64,000 nt of DNA from Saussurea involucrata (Eukaryota; Streptophyta; Magnoliopsida; Asterales; Asteraceae), in contig CM066317.1 of the NCBI GenBank assembly GCA_033807775.1, positions 35,963,870 through 36,027,869 of the forward strand, in the 5' to 3' direction. The notes below the pieces were generated by a model that was given only the letters and a program-made list of their open reading frames with translations, was not told the origin of the DNA and searched no databases. The position numbers were made by a program, and so were the translations under genes. Positions 21,827 to 34,534 of this stretch are shown here, one piece after another; position 1 is the stretch's first letter; each line of letters begins with the position of its first letter.

Positions 21827-23193
21827 TGACACGGGGTTTTGACAACTAGTTCCCCGGCAACCCCGCGAATCTTACCGCAAGTGTACGGGTCGAAGTCAAG
21901 TAATAGTACTTGGAAAGTACGAGTATCGAATCACGAGGAACTAGGAACTAAGTATCACAATTACTATAGGCTCTATTAACTGGACTGTCGAATTTAGAGA
22001 TGGTTGGTTTTACACTACTAATTGCAGAAAATAAAATCACATCAAACATAAGACAAACAAAACAGCTTTGTAAACTTTGATAGAGAGAAAAGTTAAGGGT
22101 TGGAAATCCAATGGTTCTCACATACAAACGTCTGACTCAACTCAACTACCAGTTATTCCTATCAATGAATGCCCAATCTTGATCTAATCGTTGTTCTCTC
22201 TCGAGTTACACCGATTTTATTTGCAAAACATGGTTCCTTTCTCAAACAACCGTGATTTCTATTTTGAAAACAATAGTTTTATCTTTCGATCTCAACATAT
22301 AGGGTTCAAAACGCATTAAGCTTTAGATTCAAACGGGACTAAGATTTACTCGGTATATCTCTATCCTTTCTTACCTTAGACATGCAATTTATAATTCTAT
22401 TTCTCAATTACTTCTCTCGAACATTAATTGAAAACAATAAGACAATTGTAAGGTAGCTAATCTCACAAAAGCATTAAACACAAAATTGCATTCATTCATT
22501 AAAGAGGGAAAACTGATAAAGGTTTCAAGTCATCTGTTTACAAGTTTAAACCACATTCATTCCAACCCCCAACATGAACCGGTTAGTTCATGTCGGTGGT
22601 GGATTCAAACATAAGAGAAAAGGATGCAAAAGTGTATGTAAACATGATCAAATGTGAAAGATGAAATCGTGATAACAAGTGATGAAAACTCCCTCCTCTC
22701 GTGTTCGTCTCTACGATCCGTGATGAATGTATCCGTGATCGGCTCTCTAACGTGGCTTCGAGGACTCCGAAAAATCGCCCAAAGTCGCCCCTGAACTGCT
22801 CTCGATCGTCTGCCATCTGAATGATATCGAATAATGACCTAAACCCCGGAATAAAATACTGATTTTCTACAAACAGTGAGTTACGCGACTTGCTGCGAAA
22901 CTTGCAAGTCGCGTAACATGTCGCGCGTGTTCCAGATGTAGTGTGGGTCGATTTCTGGTTCGCGGGTCGGGTCCTGGTTCGATCGCGGGTCTTGGGCTTG
23001 GCTTTTGGGCTCCCGTTAGGCTTCGTTTTGACTCGTTTTGGGCTCTTTTTAGCTTCTTTCTCGAGAAATGCCGCCTTTTAGCTAACCTGCATAATTCACT
23101 AGATAAACCGTAAAATACACGCCTTTTTACTTGAATACAAACCAATCTCGTTGGTTTGAGAACTGAAAATAACGCCAAAAAGTGGCGTTATCA
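21827..23193 (-). repeat. F 5' LTR (1367 bp) with a 16-bp insert
   Basis: Matches the 3' LTR except for about 27 substitutions and an extra aactagttccccggca at 21844-21859. That extra piece copies the sequence beside the primer site (21796-21811). Confidence 0.92.
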
Positions 23194-24508
23194 GGTGTCG
23201 AAATCAAGTAATAACGTACGGTAATACGAGTATCAAATCCACGGGAACTAGGAACTAAGTATCACAATTACTACAAGAACTATTAATTGAACTGTCGAAT
23301 TTGGAAGATTGGTTTTAAACTACTTAATTGCAATAAGTAAACAAATCAAACACAAGACAAAACAGAAACAGCTTTGGAAACTTTGATAGAGAGAAAAGTT
23401 GAGGGTTGGAAATCCTCAGGTTTTACACATGCAAACAATTGACTCAAAACAGTTACCAGTTAATCCCCTTAATGATTCCCAAATCTTTTAAGATTACCGT
23501 CGTTCTCTTTCGAACAACAACGAGTTTTATTTTGAAAAGGATAAGTTCAATCTCTCGATCTCACCTATGGATTCCAAAACACATTAGGTACACGATTTAA
23601 ATTTAAACTGGCTAGATTTTATCTCTCGACATTAGCCTAACGGTTTAATTGGGACTAAAGCTTACTCGGTATATCTCTATCACCTTTCAGACTTTAGGTA
23701 TGCAATTCCTAATTCTAAATAGCAATTAATTCTCCCGAACTCAGTTACTAACAACAAGTCAATTGTAAACTGGCCAAATTCACAAAAGCATTAAGAACAA
23801 AATCACATACTTCATTAATTAGGGAAAACTGATAAAAGTTCAATTCAATTCGTCACATGCTTACAAACCGAATTCATTCCAACCCCCAACACGAACCCGT
23901 TAGTTCATGTCGGTGGTGGATTAAACACAAGAGAAAAAGATGCAAAAGTGTATGTAAACATGATTAATTGTGAAAGATGAAATCGTGATAAGAGTGATGA
24001 TAACTCCCTCCTCTAGTGTTCGTCTCTACGTTCTGTAATGAATGTCTTCTTGATCGGCTCTCTAATGTGGCTTTGAGGACTCCGAAAAATCGCCCAGAAT
24101 CGCCCCTCCGCTGCTCCCGATCATCTACCCTCTCAATGATCTCCAAAAGTGACCTAAAACCCGAAATAAAATACTGATTTTCGCGAAACAGTGGGTTACG
24201 CGACTTGCCACGCGACTTGCAAGTCGCGGGCTAAGTCGCGCGTATGGTTTTTGCAGCATGGGTCGTCGTCTGGTTCGCGGTTCAGGTCCTGGTTCGGTTG
24301 CGGGTCTTGGGCTTGACTTTTAGGCTTCCGTTAGGCTTCGTTTTGGCTCTTTTGGGCTCTTTTTAGCTTCTTTTCTCGATGATTGCCGCCTCTTAGATAA
24401 CCTGTATAATTCACTAGATAAACCGTAAAATATACGCCTTTTTACTTAAACACAAGCCAATCTCATTGGTTTGAGAACCGAAAATAACGCCAAAAAGTGG
24501 CGTTATCA
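23194..24508 (-). repeat. E1 3' LTR, main part
   Basis: Continues from 15910 after F and ends aagtggcgttatca at 24508. It matches 29182-30459 closely, and includes the palindrome cgcgacttgcaagtcgcg near 24211-24228. The 60-codon open frames here occur in both LTR copies and look non-coding. Confidence 0.9.
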
Positions 24509-26670
24509 ACAACCCCAAACCGAGCGTTGCTTGTCCCCAAGCAAATTAGCGATAAAAACAGAATAAAAGCATATATCTGTGAAAAAATAATGACTGCACA
24601 ATTCCCAATCGGTACCAAGTGATGCAACGGTGATTTCCCGTACCCGTGAATATCTATCTCACTCTCGCCTCATCCTTATTTTGTCCGATCTATGACCTTC
24701 TATTGAGAGTTGAACTCATGACTGTTCCGATTACATTAAGGTTAGACTAGGGCTGAACATACTAGGGAAAACATTTCGCCTCGACCCTACCTCACGGGAT
24801 ACTCTCTTTGCACTCGAACCTAGGTTATCGCACATGTTGTCATGTTATGGAGGTTATGTACAAGAATACGCAATAATTTCATGACAACTAACACGAAAGA
24901 CGCACAAGTGTCCAAACGATTGATCTCAGAAGGAATCAAGTAGCAAGACAGGGAATATCAGTAGAGGTATTCGTAGACTCTAATCACGTTTTCCAAAAGA
25001 TCATCCAGGTCTTTACAAGGGTTATAACGAGGCTAAGGTTAAGGCTTAGAAACGAAGGGTAAAAGGATCAAAGGTCCTCGGTGTGTCAATCATTCGCAAT
25101 TATGAACTTTCTCCTCCAATTTCTATCACTTGGCCCTATTTGTCACTCTTGGAGTCACTTTGACTCACTTATTATGCAACTCTAAGTGCTATCTAAGTAC
25201 TGTATTTATTCTCTTTTTTTTTGGGACTTCATTGGTCCTCTTTTCTATTTCTTTTCTATTTCTCGGGTTACATTGACACATTTTATTCTCATGACTGGCC
25301 CGTTCTCTTCTCTTCTGCTCTATCTCTCGTAGTTCATTACCGCCTCTAATTGACACACTTTTGGATAAGGGTTGGGTAAAGCTTTTGGCTAAAGGTTTAA
25401 TGGTGGGTTTAGAGAGAATTAAGGTGCGTGTTTGGCTGCAAAGGGGTTATGGATACACACAGAAGGGTAAAAGGTAACGATAGCTAAAACGGTTTAAAAC
25501 AAAACACACAATGCCTGGAATCATATCTTAAGGTCTACACGATATGGTCTACTATACCCTTACCTAATATCCCGATGTTCGTCTTTGCTACTCAATGCAA
25601 TAATGTAGTGAGATCATTCTACATTCACGACAAGGAATTCGAAAAAGTGTATGTGAATTAAGTGTATAAATCCCTCGAAATGAAAAACGTCTTTTAGGAT
25701 CAAAACTCACAATCGGGTGGTCTCCACTAATGTCCCTAGTCATGTCCTTTCTCGGTCCTTCCCTAACGGTCACGTCACTATCACAAGGTTCTTCCCACAA
25801 TGGTTGGTCTCAATCATTCAAAACGAAAAAATTTAGCTATTATGATCTAGACACTCAGAAGTGCAGGAAATCTACGTGCATAACTTGGGCCCGATTGGGC
25901 AACCCCAAACCTTACCCACACATTGTCCCCATTGTGCAAGTAAAGTCGTAGGTGATACGACTCGATTCATTGTGCAGTTATTACAGTTATCAAAAGGACG
26001 GGCAAGGCATTACATATCAAGCAAAAGAAAACCCAAAATTTCTAAAATGGGCACCCCAAACCTAGGCCGTGGCCTATGTTTGCCATAAAAGCCAACCCCA
26101 AACCTCGGTAAAACCGAGGTTTGCACAGGGTCTAAAGAAGTGAGTGTGTAGATGTGAAAGATGAGGTACCCTAAACCTAACTGAAACTTAGGTTTGTTGC
26201 ATCTCGTTTAACTAACACGAACAAACATCTTACACCACTCGTTATTATGCAAAGTTTAGAGCGTACCTGTTTTGCCCGGATGAAGGAGGATTCTTGAAAG
26301 GTTGAGCATCAATCGGAGGAGATAGGGAGAACATGCAACACAAAGGAAATCAAAGCACAAAACACACGACGGAAAAAAAACATGAAAATGAAACACACAA
26401 AGCAAGAAAGGAATAAAGACTGCACGAAAAACGAACTGGGCACAAAGGACTCCCGCGGTTTAGCCCGCGACTTGCAAGTCACGTGGCAAACCGCGTAACC
26501 TATTGTTTCAGAAAACAAACATAGGGTCCCGCGGCTTGCTGCGCGGTATGCAAACCGCGTGGCAAGTCGCGTATGTCCCTGTTCCAGCTATTTTTGATTT
26601 TTCAATTTTTTGATTTTTATGGTTTTTTCGGAAATAAAAACACACTCAAACTAAAAATAATAAAAGGAAA
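24509..26670 (-). other. E1 3' spacer: non-coding with polypurine tract and hairpins
   Basis: Co-linear with the F spacer. The polypurine tract (complement of acaaccccaaacc) abuts the LTR. Stem-loops headed by ccccaaacct lie near 26050-26200 and CGCG inverted words near 26450-26575. No gene is supportable; small ORFs near 25588-26088 are not conserved in F. Confidence 0.72.
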
Positions 26671-27692
26671 CAAACCTTGGTGGGTTGCCTCCCACCCAGC
26701 GCCGTATTTAAAGTCGTGGCACGATTGTGTGGCTTTCAGCTCGGCTCGGTATCCGCTGACTCGAATCGCCCACACTTGCGATTCCCCGCGGATTGTTCAT
26801 CATTTGGCCTTCCTTTACCAGCTCCGGCTTCTTCTTCTCTTCCAACTCGCACTTTCTCAAACATTTTGAACATCACCTTTTAGCCGCTAACTCTGAAGGT
26901 CACCTCTCCTTCCTCCACATCAATTAAGGCTCGGCTCGTGGCTAGGAATGATCGTCCCAATATCAACGGGACCTCTTCGTCTTCGTCTATGTCTATCACT
27001 ACGAAGTCTACCGGAAAGTTAAACTTATCGACCTTGACGAGCACATCTTCTATCACTCCGTAAGGATATCTGATCGATCTATCCGCGAGCTTCAGCGTCA
27101 TGTATGTTGGGCTTACTTCCCCCAATCCGAGTTTCCTGAAAATAGAAAGAGGCATTAAATTAATACTCGCCCCTAAATCACATAAAACTTTATTGAAAGA
27201 AAGATCCCCAACTTGAATAGGGATAGACAAACTCCCTGGATCTTTAAGCTTCGGGGGAAGCTTATTCTGAAAAATCGCGCTGCACTCTTCAGTGAGTGCA
27301 ACGGTGGCCTGGTGATCGATCGCCCTTTTTTTGGATAAAATTTCCTTCATGAACTTCATGTATGAGGGCATTTGTGCCAATGCATCTGCAAAAGGGATGT
27401 TAATAGTTAACTTTTTAAATACATCGATAAATTTAGAAAAATTAACATCATCCTTGTTTGCTTTAAGTCTATTTGGATAAGGCACTCTTTGAGGTGTCGG
27501 CTTGACCGGTGGTTGCTCATGCTCCTTCACTTTGCTATTCTTGTTCTCTTCATCCATAATCTTCTCATCGGTCTCTAGCTCATCCAGATTTACCATCTCA
27601 AAATCTTGCTCGGTTTCCTTTGATGACTCTTCCCGTGTAGGTTCCCCATTCAGCTCCTTGCCACTTCTTAGGTAAATGGCGTTGCAATGTTC
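26671..27692 (-). pseudogene. E1 protease region (Athila type)
   Basis: Read leftward, one frame of 238 codons (27596-26880) covers an acidic linker, then INIPFADALAQMPSYMKFMKEIL, LTEECSAIFQNKLPPKL and the protease core LCDLGASINLMPLSIFRKL, with IRYPYGVIEDVLVKV and DIDEDEEVPLILGRSFLAT. It ends TFRVSG then TAA, where F reads on for about 45 more codons. It shares a frame with gag upstream; TGA at 27693-27695 separates the two. The protease would cleave Gag. No RT follows, only 2 kb of spacer. Confidence 0.83.
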
Positions 27693-29021
27693 TCAGTTAG
27701 TCTTTTCGGGTTGACTTGGGAAAGTACCGGGAGGTCGGTTTTGTAGGGATTCAAATATTTGCCCCACTTGCCTCTCCAAGATTTTGATAGATGCAGTGTT
27801 TTGCTCGGTCGCCGCCTTGACAGTATTGACCGTGTTCGCTAACTCTCCGACCGTGCTGTCCATCTTGGTCATAAACTTCATCATCATCTCTTCCAGCCCC
27901 GGTTTCTTCTCTCTGGATGGTCCTTCGTTCCTTTGCTGGAAACCTGGAGGACGATAAGCATTATTAGTATTGGAAGAATTTGAAGAGTTAGAAAAATTAC
28001 CTGGTTGTTGACCGGGTTGACTCCACGAGAAATTTGGGTGCTTTTTCCACCCTTCGTTATACGTGTTGGAGAACGGGTCGTTCCTCGGCTGATGATTCCG
28101 GTTTTGGAGGAATTGAACTTGCTCGGGATCTTGTGAATTGCCTCCCTTCAAATGGTTTGTGATAAAAGCTATTTGAGCTTTAAGTTCCTTCAGTTCATCA
28201 GATTCTTGAATATTAGCAACCCTTCTAACAGATGATCTTGGAGTGCAAAAACTATGCTCAGCAAGGTTCTCGATCAGCTCGCATGCTTCCTCATATGTCT
28301 TCTCCATTAAGGCTCCACCCGCTGCAGCAGTGATATCATTTTTAAACTGCGGGTGAAGGCCTCCAAAGAAGGTCTGGATGATGACCCAACCGTGTAATCC
28401 ATGATGCGGGCATTTCTTCAACATCTCTTTATACCTCTCCCATGCTTCATAAAGGGTCTCTTGCTCCCATTGAGCAAAGTGTGTAATGTCGGCCATTAAC
28501 TGCGCGGTTCTTCCCGATGGGAAGATTTGAAGAAATGCAGCTTTTAGGTCGGCCCATGTGGTGATAAGATCTGCTGGCAAACTCTCTATCCAAATTTCAG
28601 CTCTACCCTTGAGTGAGAAGCTGAATAGCCTTAGCTTGATCGCATCTTCATTCACCCCATTGATTTTGAAGGTGTTGCAGATTCGTTCGAATGCTCGTAG
28701 ATGCGCATGGGGATCTTCAGTCGGTGATCCCCCAAATTGGTTATGTTGTACCATGACTATGGTACTCGGCTTGATCTCGAAATAATTGGCCCCGGTAGTG
28801 GGAGGTTGGATCCCTATACGTGCGGCTGCCACATTTGGATTGGCAAAAGACCGCATAGGTACCTTTTCCGGAGGTGGTGGTGGTGGATTGTTGCGAGGTG
28901 GTCTCTCGTCACCCATATTTGACTGTTTCTTGGCTTTTGATTCTCTTCGTAGGCGACGTGCAGTTCTCTTTATTTCCGGATCGAAAGGCTCGATTCCTTT
29001 CCCTCGGGTTTCCTTTGGCAT
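27693..29021 (-). pseudogene. gag: E1 gag (Athila type), one stop before protease
   Basis: 442 codons from MPKETRGKGIEPFDPEIKRTA to a TGA that interrupts an otherwise continuous gag-protease frame. It contains YFEIKPSTIVMVQHNQFGG, DPHAHLRAFERIC, LRLFSFSLKGRAEIWIESLP, LYEAWERYKEMLKKCPHHG, DITAAAGGALMEK and a C-terminal Asn-rich region. These are the hallmarks of Athila capsid. The start is chosen by comparison with F and by its position about 160 bp inside the LTR. It is less decayed than F's gag. If translated alone it would give nearly all of Gag, so this piece could still make structural protein. Confidence 0.85.
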
Positions 29022-29157
29022 AAACCACTAGCACCTGAAGAAAAAAATAAACAAGCTCAACAATCCAGAAATTGAAAGGAATAAAATAAAATAACGAAAA
29101 TAAAAATGTCCAATCTAATAACGCTTATAGATGGTAGTGCTATCAGTTACAACTAGT

Positions 29158-29175
29158 TCCCCGGCAACGGCGCCA
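29158..29175 (-). other. E1 primer binding site (tRNA-Asp type)
   Basis: Identical to F's site: tggcgccgttgccgggga read leftward, 6 bases from the LTR at 29182. Confidence 0.9.
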
Positions 29176-29181
29176 AAAACT

Positions 29182-30459
29182 TGATACGAGGTTTTCACAC
29201 CCCGAGAATCTAACCGCAAGTGTATGGTGTCGAAATCAAGTAATAACGTACGGTAAGTACGAGTATCGAATCCACGGGAACTAGGAACTAAGTATCACAA
29301 TTACTATAAGAACTATTAATTGAACTGTCGAATTTGGAAGATTGATTTTAAACTACTTAATTGCAATAAGTAAACAAATCAAACACAAGACAAAACAGAA
29401 ACAGCTTTGGAAACTTTGATAGAGAGAAAAGTTGAGGGTTGGAAATCCTCAGGTTTTACACATGCAAACAATTGACTCAAAACAGTTACCAGTTAATCCC
29501 CTTAATGATTCCCAAATCTTTTAAGATTACCGTCGTTCTCTTTCGAACAACAACGAGTTTTATTTTGAAAAGGATAAGTTCAATCTCTCGATCTCACCTA
29601 TGGATTCCAAAACACATTAGGTACACGATTTAAATTTAAACTGGCTAGATTTTATCTCTCGACATTAACCTAACGGTTTAATTGGGACTAAAGCGTACTC
29701 GGTATATCTCTATCACCTTTCAGACTTTAGGTATGCAATTCCTAATTCTAAATAGCAATTAATTCTCCCGAACTCAGTTACTAACAACAAGTCAATTGTA
29801 AACTGGCCAAATTCACAAAAGCATTAAGAACAAAATCACATACTTCATTAATTAGGGAAAATTGATAAAAGTTCAATTCAATTCGTCACATGCTTACAAA
29901 CCGAATTCATTCCAAACCCCAACACAAACCGGTTAGTTCATGTCGGTGGTGGATTCAAACACAAGAGAAAAAGATGCAAAAGTGTATGTAAACATGATTA
30001 ATCGTGAAAGATGAAATCGTGATAAGAGTGATGATAAATCCCTCCTCTAGTGTTCGTCTCTACGTTCCGTGATTAATGTCTCCTTGATCGGCTCTCTAAT
30101 GTGGCTTCGAGGACTCCAAAAAATCGCCCAGAATCGCCCCTCCGCTGCTCCCGATCGTCTGCCCTCTCAATGATCTCCAAAAGTGACCTAAAACCCGAAA
30201 TAAAATACTGATTTTCGCGAAACAGTGGGTTACGCGGCTTGCCACACGACTTGCAAGTCGCGGGCTAAGTCGCGCGTATGGTTTTTGCAGTGTGGGTCGT
30301 CGTCTGGTTCGCGGTTCAGGTCCTGGTTCGGTCGCGGGTCTTGGGCTTGACTTTTGGGCTTCCGTTAGGCTTCGTTTTGGCTCTTTTTGGGCTCATTTTA
30401 GCTTTTTTTCTCGATGATTGCCGCCTCTTAGATAACCTGTATAATTCACTAGATAAACC
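29182..30459 (-). repeat. E1 5' LTR, main part (split by G/H)
   Basis: Starts tgatacgagg and ends at the aaacc target (30455-30459) of G; the last about 70 bp are at 41553-41622. Confidence 0.9.
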
Positions 30460-30493
30460 TGTTGGTCCCGAAGGCCTATACAAGTTTGTAGAA

Positions 30494-30510
30494 GGGGGGG
30501 GGGGGGGGGG
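30494..30510. repeat. 17-base G homopolymer in G
   Basis: An unbroken G run near the LTR end, where the related element I has about 7 Cs on the other strand. It is prone to slippage and sequencing error. Confidence 0.9.
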
Positions 30511-31313
30511 TTGAATACAAACACACAGATTTTACTTTTCTAAATTGTTTATTAATAAATCATTAACAATTTACAGCTTGTTGCGGAAACAAGATTAAGG
30601 ATAAACCTAAATCTAAACAAGTTGGAACACTAAGGTTTCTTGCACTAAGAGAGATAAGGAAATTACTAATAATAACCTATCTGAGATAAGAGATTTGAAC
30701 TTGTCCAGAGTTAGCAAGTTACTTCAAATGAAGTGAGTTCATCTCTTTATATACTGCATGCATTTAATGCAAGTCAGTATATACTTTACACGTGTCATCA
30801 GCTGGTTGGTTGTATGTCATTGACCTTGGTTGACAACCTTAGTAGCCGTATGGATGAATAGTGTAGTATCAGAGTGGTTGTACGATTTCAGATTTTCGGA
30901 GGTTCTTTTCTGACATTTCGTACGGAGTCGTGCAAGGGTGGTTAAGACAAAAGTACTTTGTACGGAGGACTTCATGATCAGCTTTCGTTGATTCAGCGAT
31001 TATCATTTTCTATTCAGCGAATGATAAAGTTCAGCGATAGCTGAAGTCTTGTACTTGATACTTCACGTTGAGTGGACAAATCTGAGTCTTCGCTGATCCG
31101 CATCAGTTCATTAAGAGATTTGTCGCTGGTTCTTGAGCTTGATCTTCGACTTCAGCGTAGAACCTTTGTTGACGTGAAACTTGTCTTCAGGGATCATAAG
31201 TAAACAACTAACTTATCAGCGATCATCATAATGACTGAACAGACTCAGAGCATTAATGATGAACAGTGTTCGCTGAATGTTTAATTTAAAGAGCGAGAGT
31301 TCCTATCAGCGGT

Positions 31314-31882
31314 TGTCAGGATCGATTCCAAACAAGAATAATTATACTTAGAAATCAGAATTAAAGAATCTTGCGGAATAGAACTTTAATTCAAACACAC
31401 TCAATGAACAACTAATCAGAAAACACAATTTGTTTGTATTCAATACTTCAACTCACAAGTTTACAACCAAATCTCAATCTTGTTGAACAGGCTCCACAAG
31501 ACGACTTCTACTTCTCTAGAAATAGGGTTCTAAACCTTGAGGTTAATTCTCTCTAAAACAAAAACGAATTTTTTTAAAGAATTCTCTTAGAATAGCTATC
31601 TATCAAAATCTATTTATACTAAATAATTACAAGATAACTATCAAAACAAAATTGATCTTCAGAATATTCTTTCATGCTTATCTTCAATCATTCCATCTTT
31701 ATCTCCAACATTCTCGCATTCCATAATTATGATCACAAGCAGCATTAACATCGTTATGCACAAGCAGTACTAACATTGTTCCAGCAGCATTAACTTTTAC
31801 TTGTAGTACTAACTTTGCTCTGGCAGTAGTATTGTTGTTCTGGCAGTACTAACCATACTTGGCAAATCTTCAGTTCCCAACA
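31314..31882 (-). repeat. H 3' LTR (569 bp)
   Basis: Starts tgtcaggatc, ends cagttcccaaca. The polypurine tract (ttagggggagat read leftward) lies at 31883-31894. It carries five or six copies of gcagta(c/t)taac-like words (31738-31856). Confidence 0.94.
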
Positions 31883-31945
31883 ATCTCCCCCTAACTTGAC
31901 TTTTTAGGTTGAGAAGTCAAGTTCTTCAGATGATGCTTCCAAAAC

Positions 31946-34534
31946 CTAATCATGAACACATAAATCAGGATTCAAACCCAGGCTTTGATTGATAATCCTT
32001 CTCACCAAGTATCTTCCCATTTCAGAATCCTTGTTGCAAGCCAACTTAGCATGTAGCATTCCATTCAACCTTTTCTTGATGTGCTTGTATGCAACATCCA
32101 CCAAATAATACTCATGATATGTATAGTCAAGTGTGATGACATACACTCCACATTTTTCAATGAGCATCCAGTTGGTAATGGCTTGAAAATTTATTTCTAT
32201 CATATACTGAACTGCTTCTGGTTTGAACATTAGGCACAGGTATTCAAGAACCAATTTGGTGATAGACATCCCTTTCTCATTCAGCATATTTCCATACAGC
32301 TTCATTCCAACCTTGTACATCTCCTCTACGTCAGATCTAGAGCACATTCTGATAAGTCTTCCCCATGTAGAACAGACCTCATACTTCCCATCTGCTCTTT
32401 TGACTCTAATGTACTCCTTTCTCTGATCTACCAAGGTATCCCAGAAGATGATCTCGGGAGGCATGGAAGATAATGGGTCAACTTTGATTGGATCAGTATC
32501 AACCATAGTGATATACATATCACATTGAGCATTACTTGGTTGACCTGATGGAGTTGCTACTTCTTCTTCAGCAACCTTTGTATCATCTTTCTTTTCTGGA
32601 ACATCCTCTTCTTTTTCTTCTTCTACCACTGGTTCTACCCTAGGTTTCTTGACAAATTTCCTCTTGGTAGTTATAGACTTGGTTCTTGTTCTTTTCAGTG
32701 ACACCAGCTTTTCACCCAGAGTTTCTTCTTGCTTTTTAGGAGTGTCATGTTTGGCTTTAATCAAAGCCTCTGCAACTTCAACTTCTTCCAAAGTAGGCTT
32801 TTTAGTTTCTGTTGCTTCCTTTGTTTCTGCTGCTTCTTCCTTTGTAGATACTGCTTCTTGCATGGTGTCTGCTGCTTCTTTTGTTTCTGCTGCCTCTGGA
32901 ATGGTTTCTGCCGCTTCTGCTTTTTGACTTTCATCAGCATTAACCGTTTCTGCTGCATGATCAGTTTCTGCTTCTTTTGCAATTTCTTCAACATACTCAT
33001 TCTCCCCCTTTTCCTGTGCACTCTCCATGTTGAATTCAGCTTCTGACTCCCCTTTTTTGGGAGCATCATTGTTGGGGCTTCTTCTTTTAAGAACATACTG
33101 AGCTTTCTTCTTCCTGTGCATCAACTTTGTAATCAGCTTCTTATGCTTCTCAAGCTGTGTTGGTTGATATAGGACCACTTTCTTGAGTCCATCTATCTCC
33201 TTTTGCTGACTTACAACATCTGTGTTGATATTGGCAATGGTTTCCATCAATTCCTCATATGTATATCTATCCTCACCTTGTTTAGGAGTTTTTACTTCCT
33301 TTAAAGGATCACTAGAAATTTTAGTAGGTGTCTTTTGCCTAGCAAAAGCACTGCCTACCCCCGTGGTTTCTTGGCACCTGGGACCTCTGAATGATTTCTC
33401 ATTCTGAGTTGCCGTGAGGAAGGTCTTAGGTATGTTACCACTGTCCTTCTCTGGGCTAGCAGAAGTAGTGGCAGCCTTGCTACTCACATGCTCAACCTTC
33501 TCCTTAGTGAGCACCTTCTTGGGGTTGGGAGACACCCCTGTGGTTTCCCTTTCGATATTCTCTATTGGAGAATGCTCCAATAGAGGGCTTAAAGGCTTTG
33601 GGCTTGTAGGAGGTACATCAAGGGAAGGAGCCTTGTGTACCATTCTTCTTGTAAACGTTTTGGTTATGAGAGGAGTGGGTCTTTGAAGAATGGACTGAGG
33701 AATTTCTTTGGTGATTGAAGGTGGGGTTTGGCTATCAGTGGGTTGGTCTAATGAGGGCCTTGACCCTGATGCCATACCTTCTTGTGTGTGGGACACACCC
33801 ATCATTGTAGAGAACAATGGAGTGTCAACTCCTTCCGAGTCCCTGGAAGTTCTTCTCATATTTGAGAAGACCTTTCCTTTAGGGGGTTTAGGTACATATA
33901 CCTCAGTAAATTGAGGCAAATCCGTCAATTCCTGAGTAATCACTGCTTGGACAAACCTTGGGTACATATAAAAACTCTTTTTGGATTCCAGGTTTGACAC
34001 AAGATCATTGAAAATCATTTGTGAAAAATTAAACTTCCTGGCAGTGGCCAAGCAGACCAGGGCATAAGCAATGGTACTGCTAAACTCACTCCATCCAGTA
34101 GTTTTCTTTGAAATGCAATGCATTAAGGTATGAACAAAGAATCGCCATTGTGTAGAAAATTTAGACTTGAAAAACTTAAAGATTCCAATGGGACCTTCAT
34201 ACCCCATTCTCGTTAAAGTTGAGTATAGATCGTCATTAGGAATAGACGTCATACCTGAGGCATCATCCAATCGAAGAGTGATGCGAATAAGCTCCTCTGT
34301 AACATTCAAGGGTTTGTCACACACCCTTGTTTTGATGATTTTCTGCCCATCTTAAGACACCACAGTGGCATTTTCCCAGAACTGCTTCTGATGCTCGGTG
34401 TAGATTGTCGGGGTCACCGTTAGGGCATAGGATATATGCGTGTACTTGAGGAAATCCACAATGTCGTGAAAACCTGCGGACTGTTTTGGCTTCTGGAGCA
34501 TGGCAATCTCGTTGTGTTCGTCGATAAACTCCAT
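31946..34534 (-). pseudogene. H third ORF (env-like position), one in-frame stop
   Basis: Two in-phase open pieces (34534-34352 and 34324-31946) make one frame of about 860 codons broken by TAA at 34352-34354. The N-terminus (MEFIDEHNEIAMLQKP, HISYALTVTPTIYTEHQKQFW) and the next segment (LYSTLTRMGYEGP, STQWRFFVHTLMHCISKKTTGWSEFSS, ARKFNFSQMIF, KSFYMYPRFVQAVI) match a protein family I know from Asteraceae genomes, often mislabelled longin-like. The middle is Pro/Ser-rich, then comes a Lys/Glu/Ala-rich coiled-coil-like repeat with many AAETKE units. I see no signal peptide or membrane segment, so an envelope role is not supported; function is unknown. Confidence 0.72.

Larger units (their letters stand above)
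15911..23193 (-). mobile_element. Element F: Athila-type gag-protease element inside E1 LTR
   Basis: 7283 bp flanked by ggtgt (15906-15910 and 23194-23198). LTRs are 1351 and 1367 bp, about 2% different by eye. The interior is 4.6 kb with gag and protease only, the same layout as E1, to which it is closely related. Both coding parts carry stops or a frame-breaking deletion. Confidence 0.92.

Noticed and set aside
23406..23600. 64-codon ORF, repeated at 29439-29633
   Set aside because: Lies in E1's two LTR copies, so repetition is not evidence of coding; no domain.
32649..33096. Plus-strand and out-of-frame ORFs rich in Cys, Ser and Val within H's third ORF
   Set aside because: Shadows of the Lys/Glu/Ala repeat in the real minus-strand frame.
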